Assembly (NCBI RefSeq): GCF_001420695.1
Contig: NZ_LJJB01000013.1
Span: forward strand, 594,120-658,119
Direction: 5' to 3'
DNA length: 64,000 nucleotides
Source of the DNA: Brevibacillus choshinensis
GTDB taxonomy: Bacteria > Bacillota > Bacilli > Brevibacillales > Brevibacillaceae
Below are positions 24,027 through 35,290 of the stretch, in pieces. The notes beneath the pieces were generated by a model. That model did not search any database and was not told the DNA's origin. It saw nothing but the letters and a program-made list of their open reading frames with translations. The number at the start of each line of letters is the position of its first letter. The first letter of the stretch is position 1. The position numbers were made by a program, and so were the translations under genes.

Positions 24027-25340
24027 ATGAATCTATATGAAGCGATTGTAGATCAGCAAGAAAAAATCGCGGTCATCGGACTGGGGTATGTGGGTTTGCC
24101 TGTAGCTGTCGCCTTGTCGAAAAAGGCCTCAGTCATCGGCTTTGATGTGAATCGCCAAAAGGTGGAAGACTACCTCAACGGAATATGTGTGGATGGAAGC
24201 ATCGAGGAAGAACGTCTACGTGCGTGCACGATCGACTTTACGAACGATGAGACGAGATTGAAGGAAGCGCGGTTTTTCATTATTGCTGTTCCGACCCCTA
24301 TCAAAAGCGGTAATGTGCCAGATCTCCATTATGTACAGGCTGCGACCCGAACTGTGGCCAAGCAGATGCCAAAAGGCTCCGTAGTCGTTTTTGAATCGAC
24401 GGTCTATCCCGGTGTGACCGAGGAAGTGTGCATCCCGATTCTGGAAAGCGAGTCCGGACTGCGATGCGGAACGGATTTCAAGGTAGGATATTCGCCGGAG
24501 CGCATCAATCCGGGGGATCAGGTACACCGGTTTGAAACGATTATCAAGATCGTTTCCGGGATCGATGACGAAACGTTAGAGACGGTAGCTCGGGTCTACG
24601 GTCTGGCAGTGGAAGCGGGCGTCTACCGAGCGGAGAGTATCAAAGTAGCAGAAGCAGCCAAAGTCATTGAAAATGCTCAACGTGATATCAATATTGCATT
24701 TATGAACGAACTCGCGATGCTGTTTCACCAGATGGGGATCAACACCAAGGCAGTGCTGCAAGCAGCCAGCACGAAATGGAATTTTCTTAAATTCACGCCT
24801 GGTCTAGTAGGTGGACATTGCATCGGAATCGATCCTTACTACTTGACGTACAAGGCAGAGGATAGTGGATACCGTTCGAAAATCATCCTTGCGGGACGTC
24901 ACATCAATGATGGAATGGGGAAATACATCGCGGAGCAAATCATTAAGTCAGTCGTGCGTTTAAAGCTGGACGTCAAGAACGTCAAGATCGGAATCCTTGG
25001 CTTGGCTTACAAGGAAAATTGCACCGACATTCGCAATACAAAAGTAACGGATATCATTCACGAACTACACGAATATGGAATGGTTCCTCTCATTGTGGAT
25101 CCCTTGGTTGATTCTCGACAAGCGTTCGAGGAATACCAAATCGAGCTCTCTTCGCAGGAGGCGCTCAAAGATTTGGACGTGGTAGTCGTAGCGGTTCCAC
25201 ATGCATCCTTTGCACAGATGAGCGTCGAAGATTTTGAGGTCATGTACGGCAGCGAAAAGACGAAAATTATGATCGACGTCAAAGGCATCTACGACAAAGC
25301 CGATTTCGAGAACAAAGGATACCATTACTGGAGCTTGTAA
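24027..25340 (+). CDS. UDP-N-acetylhexosamine 6-dehydrogenase (WbpA/TviB type)
   Basis: Oxidises a UDP-N-acetylhexosamine to the uronic acid with two NAD+. The 437-residue protein has the NAD-binding VIGLGYVGLPVAVALSK at the N-terminus and GGHCIGIDPYYLTYKAED near residue 270, with the catalytic Cys in the middle of that motif. The GIDPYYLT-K-A form is closer to UDP-GlcNAc/UDP-GalNAc/ManNAc dehydrogenases (WbpA, WbpO, TviB) than to plain UDP-glucose dehydrogenase. ATG 24027 follows GAGAGGAAG. It lies 25 bases after the deacetylase gene and 21 before the synthase gene. Confidence 0.9.
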   Translation: MNLYEAIVDQQEKIAVIGLGYVGLPVAVALSKKASVIGFDVNRQKVEDYLNGICVDGSIEEERLRACTIDFTNDETRLKEARFFIIAVPTPIKSGNVPDLHYVQAATRTVAKQMPKGSVVVFESTVYPGVTEEVCIPILESESGLRCGTDFKVGYSPERINPGDQVHRFETIIKIVSGIDDETLETVARVYGLAVEAGVYRAESIKVAEAAKVIENAQRDINIAFMNELAMLFHQMGINTKAVLQAASTKWNFLKFTPGLVGGHCIGIDPYYLTYKAEDSGYRSKIILAGRHINDGMGKYIAEQIIKSVVRLKLDVKNVKIGILGLAYKENCTDIRNTKVTDIIHELHEYGMVPLIVDPLVDSRQAFEEYQIELSSQEALKDLDVVVVAVPHASFAQMSVEDFEVMYGSEKTKIMIDVKGIYDKADFENKGYHYWSL

Positions 25341-25361
25341 GATGGAATGGGGAGAGCGACA

Positions 25362-27224
25362 GTGTTTTTTAAAAAGAAAAAGCAGAAAGTGGAAGAAGTA
25401 CTGACTGTCTCCCGAGCAGATCGACGCCTTTTATCAAACGTACCTGATCCGGAAAGGCTACGTACCCAAGTGGATCGCAGAGGTCACGTGTCGGATACCA
25501 ATGAGGCTGACCCGGAATACTTGGACAAGATTCGGATGCTCAGCTTGAGATACATGGCCAATTTTGATGTTTTAATCTATCCCCGCAAGCAACAGAGAAA
25601 AAATGCGCTGAAGGGACGAGCAGTCGACATTTCTTCCACGGGAATATTGGTGGAGCTTGGCCCAGCCTCGACAGATCGCATATTCGTAGGGAAAAAGGTC
25701 TACCTTCATTGCGACATCCCACCGGGTACGATGCCGGAAGGATTTGAATCTACGGTAAAAATGGATGGAACGGTAGTCAGGACGTTTCGCGAGGAGCAGG
25801 ATGGTCAGGAGAAGCTGATGGTAGCCTTTGAATTCGCCAAACCTCTTACGGAGTACTTCCAAAAAAAGAGATGGGGCTATGCCATTTACACATCGAGCGC
25901 GATGCTGCTTGTAGCGGCCATATTTATCATACTCATGCGGGCAGAAAGCATTATTTACTTCAAGTACAATATCCTCTTGTACCTGTATAGTCTCATTGCT
26001 GCAGCTTTTTTGCTGACGCGCTATTTTTTCGGTGCGCTCTATCGGGATGTTCCGATCAATCCAGACTATACACCAGGCGTGTCCATCATTATCCCCTGCT
26101 TCAATGAAGAGGAATGGATTCACCGGACGATTCTGAGCTGTGTGAATCAAAACTACCCGATCGACAAACTGGAAGTCATCGTGGTAGATGACCGTTCAAC
26201 GGACAAATCAGTGGAACAGATCGAGAAAGTCATCCAGATGATTCATAATGAAGCGGAGCGTTTCATGACCAAAGAACGGGTACGGATGTTTGTGCTTCCC
26301 GAAAATGGAGGGAAGCGGGTCGCTCTCGTGAAAGGTGTGGAAATGGCCATGCATGACTTAGTCGTGTTCGTAGACTCTGACAGCTTTCTGGAGCCGACCG
26401 CTATCAGACATCTGGTTCAACCGTTTCAAGATCCCAAAATGGGCGGCGTAGCAGGACGGACGGACGTGGAGAATAAGTTTACGAACTCCATCACGAAATT
26501 GCAAACGGTTCGTTATTATATCGCTTTTCGTATTATGAAGGCGGCCGAAGCATGGTTTGACAGTGTCACTTGTCTGTCAGGGCCGCTGTCATGTTACCGA
26601 AAAGATCTGGTGATCAAACATTCCGAGGCTTGGCTCACACAAAAATTTCTCGGACAGCCGGCTACATTTGGTGATGACCGAAGCATGACCAACTTCATAT
26701 TGAAAACGCATCGGACATCTTATCAAGACTCGGCGATATGCTCTACCATCGTGCCTTCAAACATGGGAGTGTTCCTCAAGCAGCAGATGCGCTGGAAGCG
26801 ATCATGGCTGCGAGAATCGCTGCGAGCCAGTACCTTCATTTGGAAAAAGGAACCATTCATGGCGCTGTTCTTTTATATTGGACTCATAGTCCCGATTGCA
26901 GCACCCGTTATCGTTTTGTACAACCTCGGGTACGTACCGCTCGTCCATCACGTGTTTCCTGGCACATTCCTGATGGGGTTGTTCCTGATGGCGTCGCTCA
27001 TGAGTCTGGCTCACTTGTTGTATCGCAAGAGTAGGCTTTGGGTTTTCGGTATGGTTTTTTGCGTGTTCTATGAGTTCGTTTTGCTATGGCAGATGCCAGT
27101 CGCATGGGTGACTTTCTGGAAATCCACATGGGGAACGAGGGAAACTCCGCAAGATATTGAGGCAAGGAAGAAAAAAGAAGCCCGCAAACAAAAGAACAAA
27201 AAGGGGTTCGGGTTGCCTTTTTAA
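25362..27224 (+). CDS. PilZ domain fused to processive family 2 glycosyltransferase, hyaluronan synthase-like
   Basis: A 620-residue membrane polysaccharide synthase. The N-terminus carries a PilZ c-di-GMP receptor: RKQQR (RxxxR) at about residues 72-76 and DISSTG (DxSxxG) about ten residues on. Two membrane helices follow (about 175-225), then the GT-A catalytic part: VVDDRS, VFVDSDS, the acceptor loop CLSGPLSCYRKD, the base TFGDDRSMTN and the processivity motif QQMRWKRSW (QxxRW), then several C-terminal helices. The acceptor and base motifs resemble hyaluronan synthase (SGPLS-x-YR, GDDRHLTN). GTG 25362 is preceded by GGGGAG at seven bases; ATG 25347 is an alternative. Confidence 0.9.
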   Translation: MFFKKKKQKVEEVLTVSRADRRLLSNVPDPERLRTQVDRRGHVSDTNEADPEYLDKIRMLSLRYMANFDVLIYPRKQQRKNALKGRAVDISSTGILVELGPASTDRIFVGKKVYLHCDIPPGTMPEGFESTVKMDGTVVRTFREEQDGQEKLMVAFEFAKPLTEYFQKKRWGYAIYTSSAMLLVAAIFIILMRAESIIYFKYNILLYLYSLIAAAFLLTRYFFGALYRDVPINPDYTPGVSIIIPCFNEEEWIHRTILSCVNQNYPIDKLEVIVVDDRSTDKSVEQIEKVIQMIHNEAERFMTKERVRMFVLPENGGKRVALVKGVEMAMHDLVVFVDSDSFLEPTAIRHLVQPFQDPKMGGVAGRTDVENKFTNSITKLQTVRYYIAFRIMKAAEAWFDSVTCLSGPLSCYRKDLVIKHSEAWLTQKFLGQPATFGDDRSMTNFILKTHRTSYQDSAICSTIVPSNMGVFLKQQMRWKRSWLRESLRASTFIWKKEPFMALFFYIGLIVPIAAPVIVLYNLGYVPLVHHVFPGTFLMGLFLMASLMSLAHLLYRKSRLWVFGMVFCVFYEFVLLWQMPVAWVTFWKSTWGTRETPQDIEARKKKEARKQKNKKGFGLPF

Positions 27225-27261
27225 AGGACACCAGTAGAGTTCATGAGTGAGGGTGGCAGAT

Positions 27262-29031
27262 ATGATGAAGGAAAAACGCGATTCCGCTCTGGATTATCAA
27301 AAGAAAAATCGCAGAAAAAAGATTCGTGCCGTAGGGCAATTTGCGATCTTGTTGTTCGTGGGCATTTTACTGTATCTAGCCGTATTTGATACGAAGCGGT
27401 ACGAAGAAGCAGACCTGTCTCAATGGCAGAATGAAAAAGGCTTCATTGCTCTTTCTTATTTTGGGGTGGGTCGCTCCGGTACACCTAAGCTGATTGCAAA
27501 GGAACACTTAGACGAACAGCTGCAGGCGCTACAACAGCAAGGGTATGTGACGATCTCACAGCAGGACATTCTTGATTTTTATAAAAAACAAAAGCCTCTT
27601 CCAGAAAAGGCTTTGTTCCTGGCCTTTGAGGATGGACGCAACGACTCCCATTTGTTTGCCCAACCGCTCTTGGAAAAGTACAATTACAAGGCAACCGCAT
27701 TGACGTACGCCAATAAAATGGGCAACAGTGACAATAAATTCCTACAGCCTAAGGACCTGCTGCGCATGCAGGAAAATGGCTTCTGGGAAATGGGAACGAA
27801 CGGCTATCGACTCACATACATCAATATTTTCGATCAAGATGGGCGCTTTATTGGAGTGAAGGACGAAAATGAGCTGCCCACGAAAAATCATGTGGAGTAT
27901 TACAATCATTATTTGATGGATTTCATCCGTGATCACAACATGATCCCTGTGGAAGACAGGGCGCAGATGGAAGCTCGAATCACTCATGACTACAAAGAGA
28001 TGAATCAAATTTACACCAACTCACTAGGGTTCGTACCGAACGTTTATATGATCATGCATGCCAATACGCTCTACCAAGGGATGAATCGACTCGTTTCCAA
28101 TGTGAATGATGCCAACATCCGTCAAATGTTTGCGATGCATTTCAATCGGGAAGGAAATGCGTTCAATTCCAGCCAGGATAGTCTGTACGACCTGTCGAGG
28201 GTCCAGCCTGCTCCGTATTGGTACACGAACCATCTGCTGATGAAAATTCAAAAAGATACTCAACAGAAGATGAAATTCGTGCAAGGCGACGAACAGCACG
28301 CGGAACAGTGGGACCGTTTGAGTGGCGCGGAAGAGTTCAAGGAAAACAAAATCGTGCTGACCTCCCCTCCAGGGGAAAACGGCATGCTGTACTTACGAGA
28401 TAGTGAAAAAAGCCAGGATGTAAAGGTGTCTGCGAAACTGGAAGGGAATGTCGTCGGTAAGCAATCCATTTACCTGCGCTATGATCGCCAAAAAGATTCT
28501 TTCGTGCGATTGACCTTGCACGACAATGAATTGACGATTGAGCAGAAAAAGGCAGGCAGTGCCATCACTGAGTTGTCCACCACGAAATTAAGTGAGGTCC
28601 AGTGGCAGCCTGAGGATCTGGCCTACGACAAGGCGGCGGTCTACAGTAAAGCCCAGACTGAGGCAGGGGCACCAAAGGAAGAGGAAGGCTATCCGATCAA
28701 CATTCAAAATTCACGACAGATGGATATCGTCGTCCGAGGGGATCAACTGACTGTGTCTGTGGACGAGCAGATGATGATCGACAAGAAGAGAATTGATGGC
28801 ACCCTTGACAAGGGCGGTGTGGCACTGGAATCTGAATACAGCAAGCAAAACAAGAAGGATGACATTTATGATGCTGTGTTTACCGATGTAAACGTGATTG
28901 CCGTAGCAAACAAATCCTCTGCTCAAGAAAACGTACTCTACCGAAATTCTTACACGGGCTTTGAAAAAGTTGTCAACTTTATCAAAAAAGCGATCTCTGC
29001 CACGATAGACTGGGTCATCGAAACGTTCTGA
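27262..29031 (+). CDS. Membrane-anchored NodB-like protein with C-terminal sugar-binding-like domain
   Basis: A 589-residue protein with one N-terminal membrane anchor (about 27-45, FAILLFVGILLYLAVF) after a very basic start. The next part resembles polysaccharide deacetylases of the PgaB/IcaB type: LDEQLQALQQQGYVTISQQD and LFLAFEDGRND (TFDDG-like) with EMGTNGYRL where the metal His motif would be, so metal binding and activity are doubtful. The last 200 or so residues (YLRDSEKSQDVKVSAKLEGN, ..., VDEQMMIDKKRIDGTL, GGVALESEY) look like a concanavalin/laminin-G type carbohydrate-binding beta-sandwich. It probably acts on or guides the nascent exopolysaccharide outside the cell. ATG 27262 follows AGGGTGG. 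Confidence 0.7.
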   Translation: MMKEKRDSALDYQKKNRRKKIRAVGQFAILLFVGILLYLAVFDTKRYEEADLSQWQNEKGFIALSYFGVGRSGTPKLIAKEHLDEQLQALQQQGYVTISQQDILDFYKKQKPLPEKALFLAFEDGRNDSHLFAQPLLEKYNYKATALTYANKMGNSDNKFLQPKDLLRMQENGFWEMGTNGYRLTYINIFDQDGRFIGVKDENELPTKNHVEYYNHYLMDFIRDHNMIPVEDRAQMEARITHDYKEMNQIYTNSLGFVPNVYMIMHANTLYQGMNRLVSNVNDANIRQMFAMHFNREGNAFNSSQDSLYDLSRVQPAPYWYTNHLLMKIQKDTQQKMKFVQGDEQHAEQWDRLSGAEEFKENKIVLTSPPGENGMLYLRDSEKSQDVKVSAKLEGNVVGKQSIYLRYDRQKDSFVRLTLHDNELTIEQKKAGSAITELSTTKLSEVQWQPEDLAYDKAAVYSKAQTEAGAPKEEEGYPINIQNSRQMDIVVRGDQLTVSVDEQMMIDKKRIDGTLDKGGVALESEYSKQNKKDDIYDAVFTDVNVIAVANKSSAQENVLYRNSYTGFEKVVNFIKKAISATIDWVIETF

Positions 29032-29064
29032 TCAGGAAGAAAAGGGGATACGAGGTAGGTGACA

Positions 29065-30132
29065 ATGAAGAAGCAGATGAGAAAACATGTGGTAGTCCTG
29101 ACCGTTTGCCTGAGCGTTTCTGGTGCATGCCTAACGGGATGCGGGAATGACAGAAGTGCTCCCGATTCGATGAAAACCGTAGCAGCGGCGGAGCAGCCAT
29201 TGAAGAAAACAGCATGGGTGGTCGACTGGCAGTGGAAGGCTGGCTCCGAGGATTTGCAGGGAATGACGAATGGATTGACGAGTGTCCAAATGTTTGCGGC
29301 GTATTTCGATGAGTCAGATAACCTGTTCTTTACCGAAGCTTTCAAAAAAGGGTTGCCGAAAGTACAGGAGATATCCCGGAAAAGCAGCTTGGTTCACGTG
29401 GATTTGACTATCGTCAACGATCAGATACGAAAAGACGGCTCCGATATTCAAAAAGACCCGACCATTGTCACGAGATTGATGGCTACAAAAGAGAGCCGCA
29501 CCAAGCACGTCGATCAAATCATGGAGGCCGTATCTACGTATCAGTTCCATGGTGTGGAAATTGATTACGAGCGCATACATGAAAAAGATTGGAACAACGT
29601 GCTCGCATTTATCGAGGAGTTGTATCAGCGACTCCAGGAGCAGGATAAAACGCTTCGCATTGTGCTTGAGCCGCGCACGCCATTCGAGAGTCTCTCGTTA
29701 CCTAAAGGACCCGTTTATGTCATGATGGCGTACAATTTGTTTGGCACACAGACCGGTCCAGGACCAAAGGCAGATCGGTCCTTTATTACCGAGCTTGCGA
29801 ACCGAATGAAAAAAGTACCGGGAGAGAAGGTAATCGCCCTCTCAGCTGGCGGATTTGATTGGTCCGAATCCGGTGATGTTACAGCCGTTACGGAAGAGCA
29901 GGCCGCTGAGCTCGCGAAGTCCAGCCTGGAAATGCCCAGACGGGATAATGCGAGTGGCAGCATACACTTTCAGTATGTAGATGAAAAAAATCAAAAGCAT
30001 ACGGTTTGGTATGCAGATGGGACGACGTTGCAGACGTGGGCAAATGTCATTTCCGTCGAAGGGTTTCACAACATCGCCTTGTGGCGGCTGGGAGATTTGG
30101 GTAGAGAAAGCGTCCGCTTCATGAACAAGTGA
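29065..30132 (+). CDS. Glycoside hydrolase family 18-like lipoprotein
   Basis: A 355-residue lipoprotein (lipobox LTGC near residue 23). The TIM-barrel signature FHGVEIDYERI near residue 165 matches the GH18 motif DGxDxDxE with the terminal Glu as proton donor. Other barrel strands: YVMMAYNLFG and the C-terminal IALWRLGDLG. GH18 members cut beta-1,4 N-acetylglucosamine-containing polymers. As last gene of the exopolysaccharide operon it may trim or release the polymer, as other EPS-associated hydrolases do. ATG 29065 follows GAGGTAGGTG. Terminator directly behind. Confidence 0.82.
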   Translation: MKKQMRKHVVVLTVCLSVSGACLTGCGNDRSAPDSMKTVAAAEQPLKKTAWVVDWQWKAGSEDLQGMTNGLTSVQMFAAYFDESDNLFFTEAFKKGLPKVQEISRKSSLVHVDLTIVNDQIRKDGSDIQKDPTIVTRLMATKESRTKHVDQIMEAVSTYQFHGVEIDYERIHEKDWNNVLAFIEELYQRLQEQDKTLRIVLEPRTPFESLSLPKGPVYVMMAYNLFGTQTGPGPKADRSFITELANRMKKVPGEKVIALSAGGFDWSESGDVTAVTEEQAAELAKSSLEMPRRDNASGSIHFQYVDEKNQKHTVWYADGTTLQTWANVISVEGFHNIALWRLGDLGRESVRFMNK

Positions 30133-30151
30133 TAATCGTATGGATAAAACC

Positions 30152-30184
30152 AGACCGAAGAGGACTGCTCTTCGGTCTTTTTGA
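30152..30184 (+). terminator. Terminator of the exopolysaccharide operon
   Basis: AGACCGAAGAG, five-base loop, CTCTTCGGTCT and a T run. Confidence 0.9.
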
Positions 30185-30201
30185 TCGTCCATCATTTCTG
30201 T

Positions 30202-30372
30202 TCAATAATATAGACTTTCGGTAAACAGACACTTCACGCAGGTTCGAGCGAGCGTAGACTCTTGAAATTGGTGTGCACAGCTTTGCTGCAAACTGAGGAG
30301 CTGATGATGATGCTCCTGGATGGATTCCTGAAGTCGCCTGATTTCTTCCCGCAATCGGATGGCTTCATCCAT
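30202..30372 (-). CDS. Small putative zinc-ribbon protein (56 aa)
   Basis: Minus-strand frame starting at ATG 30372 with AAGGAGGGAACTGCAC directly upstream, an excellent ribosome-binding site. The first 30 residues are a charged helix likely to form a coiled coil (MDEAIRLREEIRRLQESIQE), followed by C-A-H near residue 33 and C-V-K-C at residues about 48-51, a spacing that suggests a small metal-binding knuckle, then FTESLYY at the end. It starts 27 bases after the thiC stop and may be transcribed with thiC. I know no named family. Confidence 0.6.
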   Translation of the reverse strand: MDEAIRLREEIRRLQESIQEHHHQLLSLQQSCAHQFQESTLARTCVKCLFTESLYY

Positions 30373-30399
30373 GTGCAGTTCCCTCCTTCGTTCCTAATA

Positions 30400-33575
<3,176 letters not shown>

Positions 33576-33576
33576 C

Positions 33577-33607
33577 AAAAACCTGTCTTAGTGCGGACAG
33601 GTTTTTT
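33577..33607. terminator. Bidirectional terminator between CDF gene and ku
   Basis: AAAAACCTGTC, eight-base loop, GACAGGTTTTTT. Confidence 0.85.
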
Positions 33608-33623
33608 GTTGATTGTATGGATT

Positions 33624-34574
33624 TCACACGGTGGTTTTCTTTCGGCGCAATGTTTTTGTGGTGGCCCCAGGAGTAGAGGCGCCTGCTGCCTGTTGGACAG
33701 GCGCTGCTTCTTTGGCAGATGAGGTAGCCTGTTTACGGGCTGGCTTTTTCTTAGCAGGCTCTGGAGTTGGCTCTGACTCGATCTTGACGGGGACAGCGCC
33801 GTTGCCACCAGTCGCTTCGAGGCTTTCCTTGAGTGCTTGCATGAGATCGATGACATTCGTACGCGGTACGGCGGGAGAGGTGGCAATTTCTTGACCCTCC
33901 AGCTTTTTTTCGATCATGGCTTGAAGCTCTGAACGGTATTCATCTGTATATTTGCTCGGATCAAACGGAATGGTCATGTTGTTGATGAGTTCCGTCGCCA
34001 TCTTCAGCTCATTTTCCGCCAGTGTAACGTTCGAATCAGGAAGGGCAGGGACTTGATTCACCGGTCGGACTTCGTCAGGATAGAAAATGGTTTCCAGCAT
34101 GATGCAATGGTCGTACAAGCGCACAACGGCCAGACTTTGACGATTGCGCATCGTTACCTGTGCCACGGCGATTTTGCCGGTCTCCTCCATAGCAGCACGC
34201 AGCAGAGAATACGCCTTATCGCCTGTTTCTTGGGGGGAGAGAAAGTAGCTTTTGTCAAAGTAGATGGGGTCGATGTCTTTCAGATCCACGAAATCGAGAA
34301 TTTCGATGGCTCTCCGTGTATCTGGTGTGATTGCCTCCAGATCAGAGTCTTCGATGATGACAAAATGCCCTTTTTCGTATTCATAACCACGAACGATCTC
34401 GCTAGCCTCAAGCTCGCGTTGGCAGTGGGGACACATCTTGGTGTATTTGATGGGTGTGTGACATTCTTTGTGCAATTGGCGAAAACGGATGTCGCGTTCT
34501 TCCGTAGCGGTGAACATTTTGACAGGGATATTCACGAGTCCAAAGCTGATGGAGCCTTTCCACACTGTATGCAT
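33624..34574 (-). CDS. ku: Ku protein of non-homologous end joining
   Basis: Bacterial Ku forms a homodimeric ring on DNA ends and recruits the LigD activities. The 316-residue protein starts MHTVWKGSISFGLVNIPVKM, with RFRQLHKECHTPIKY and CPHCQREL, followed by the beta-barrel core. The last 60 residues are a Lys/Ala/Pro/Thr-rich low-complexity tail ending in LRRKKTTV, the DNA-binding extension typical of bacterial Ku. The ATG at 34574 follows GGAGGAA. The matching polymerase and ligase genes are at 14780 and 20199, well apart from ku. Confidence 0.95.
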   Translation of the reverse strand: MHTVWKGSISFGLVNIPVKMFTATEERDIRFRQLHKECHTPIKYTKMCPHCQRELEASEIVRGYEYEKGHFVIIEDSDLEAITPDTRRAIEILDFVDLKDIDPIYFDKSYFLSPQETGDKAYSLLRAAMEETGKIAVAQVTMRNRQSLAVVRLYDHCIMLETIFYPDEVRPVNQVPALPDSNVTLAENELKMATELINNMTIPFDPSKYTDEYRSELQAMIEKKLEGQEIATSPAVPRTNVIDLMQALKESLEATGGNGAVPVKIESEPTPEPAKKKPARKQATSSAKEAAPVQQAAGASTPGATTKTLRRKKTTV

Positions 34575-34665
34575 GACATTCCTCCAGTCTGCGCCTCATG
34601 TGAGTAGTATTTGCTATCTATGTCAGGTGCGCGAAGGAAAATGCAGGTGTAACAAGCGCATATAG

Positions 34666-34700
34666 AAAGCCAGCCGAATGTGTGGGTTCGGCTGGCCTTT
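34666..34700 (-). terminator. Bidirectional-looking terminator between the 47-aa gene and ku
   Basis: AAAGCCAGCCGAA, eight bases, TTCGGCTGGCCTTT. It ends just after the stop of the small minus-strand gene. Confidence 0.7.
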
Positions 34701-34706
34701 ACGTTC

Positions 34707-34850
34707 TTATTGTCCGTGTTTGATGATGTCTGATTGATCGGCTTCGGATTGCATCTGTCTTGCTTGCTCCGCGCCTTCACCGGTGCGATCCGCAATGGAT
34801 TGGGCTTCGGATGCTTGTAGCTTTTGCTTGGATGGTTGTTTTTCGGCCAA
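34707..34850 (-). CDS. Small hydrophilic protein (47 aa)
   Basis: The minus strand reads from TTG 34850, with AAAAGGAGTG upstream, a 47-residue protein MAEKQPSKQKLQASEAQSIA..., rich in Gln, Ala, Ser and charged residues, with no Cys or Trp and no hydrophobic segment. Composition recalls small acid-soluble or other minor spore proteins, but I see no diagnostic motif. The strong ribosome-binding site, and the terminator right after the stop, support it being real. Confidence 0.6.
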   Translation of the reverse strand: MAEKQPSKQKLQASEAQSIADRTGEGAEQARQMQSEADQSDIIKHGQ

Positions 34851-35070
34851 GATAGCTCACTCCTTTTCGACGCAGGGTTCGGTGGATGGAGGTACATCCT
34901 ATGTTGTATCGTGCCCGAACATAAAAAAAATACCCCATCGCCACAAGACGACGAGGCAGCTGTTCAACTCCTCCCGCGTGGGGAGAAATGGCACGGAATG
35001 CTCCTATCAGACACGCCGTGCGCTTAAGTGAACCGCCTTTCAATTATGGGAGAGGAGAAACCGGAGGAAG

Positions 35071-35138
35071 AGCTTATGGGGAAACGTAAGTCTTCTCCGC
35101 GGTTGTCAGCGACAACGTTGCGTCGCTATCCATAAGCT
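35071..35138. repeat. Nested inverted repeats before rsmD
   Basis: AGCTTATGG (35071-35079) pairs with CCATAAGCT (35130-35138); inside, GTTGTC-AGC-GACAAC (35102-35116) is a perfect hairpin. This lies in the 440-base gap 34851-35290, where apart from this and the peptide frame at 35076 I see no gene. Confidence 0.45.
35076..35135 (+). CDS. Possible 19-residue basic peptide
   Basis: ATG at 35076 follows CCGGAGGA by a spacing of eight, a strong ribosome-binding site, and encodes MGKRKSSPRLSATTLRRYP. Six of 19 residues are Lys or Arg. The whole frame coincides with the nested inverted repeats, so it may be a leader peptide or a chance frame. No homologue is known to me. Confidence 0.3.
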   Translation: MGKRKSSPRLSATTLRRYP

Positions 35139-35290
35139 TTTCCCATTTGTTTGCCAAGTATACCTATTCGAGAGCATAAAATTACCACTAGCAATTTTAC
35201 GCGTTCCTAGCAGTTGTGATAGTATGAAATCATTCTTGGTCTTCTTACAACAAGAACAACTACATAAACAAAAATGACAGGTGAAAATGT

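Noticed and set aside
34824-35027. A 67-codon plus-strand frame containing a run of eight A, suggestive of frameshifting.
   Set aside because: No convincing ribosome-binding site, poor protein-like composition, and it overlaps the start region of the better supported minus-strand 47-residue gene.
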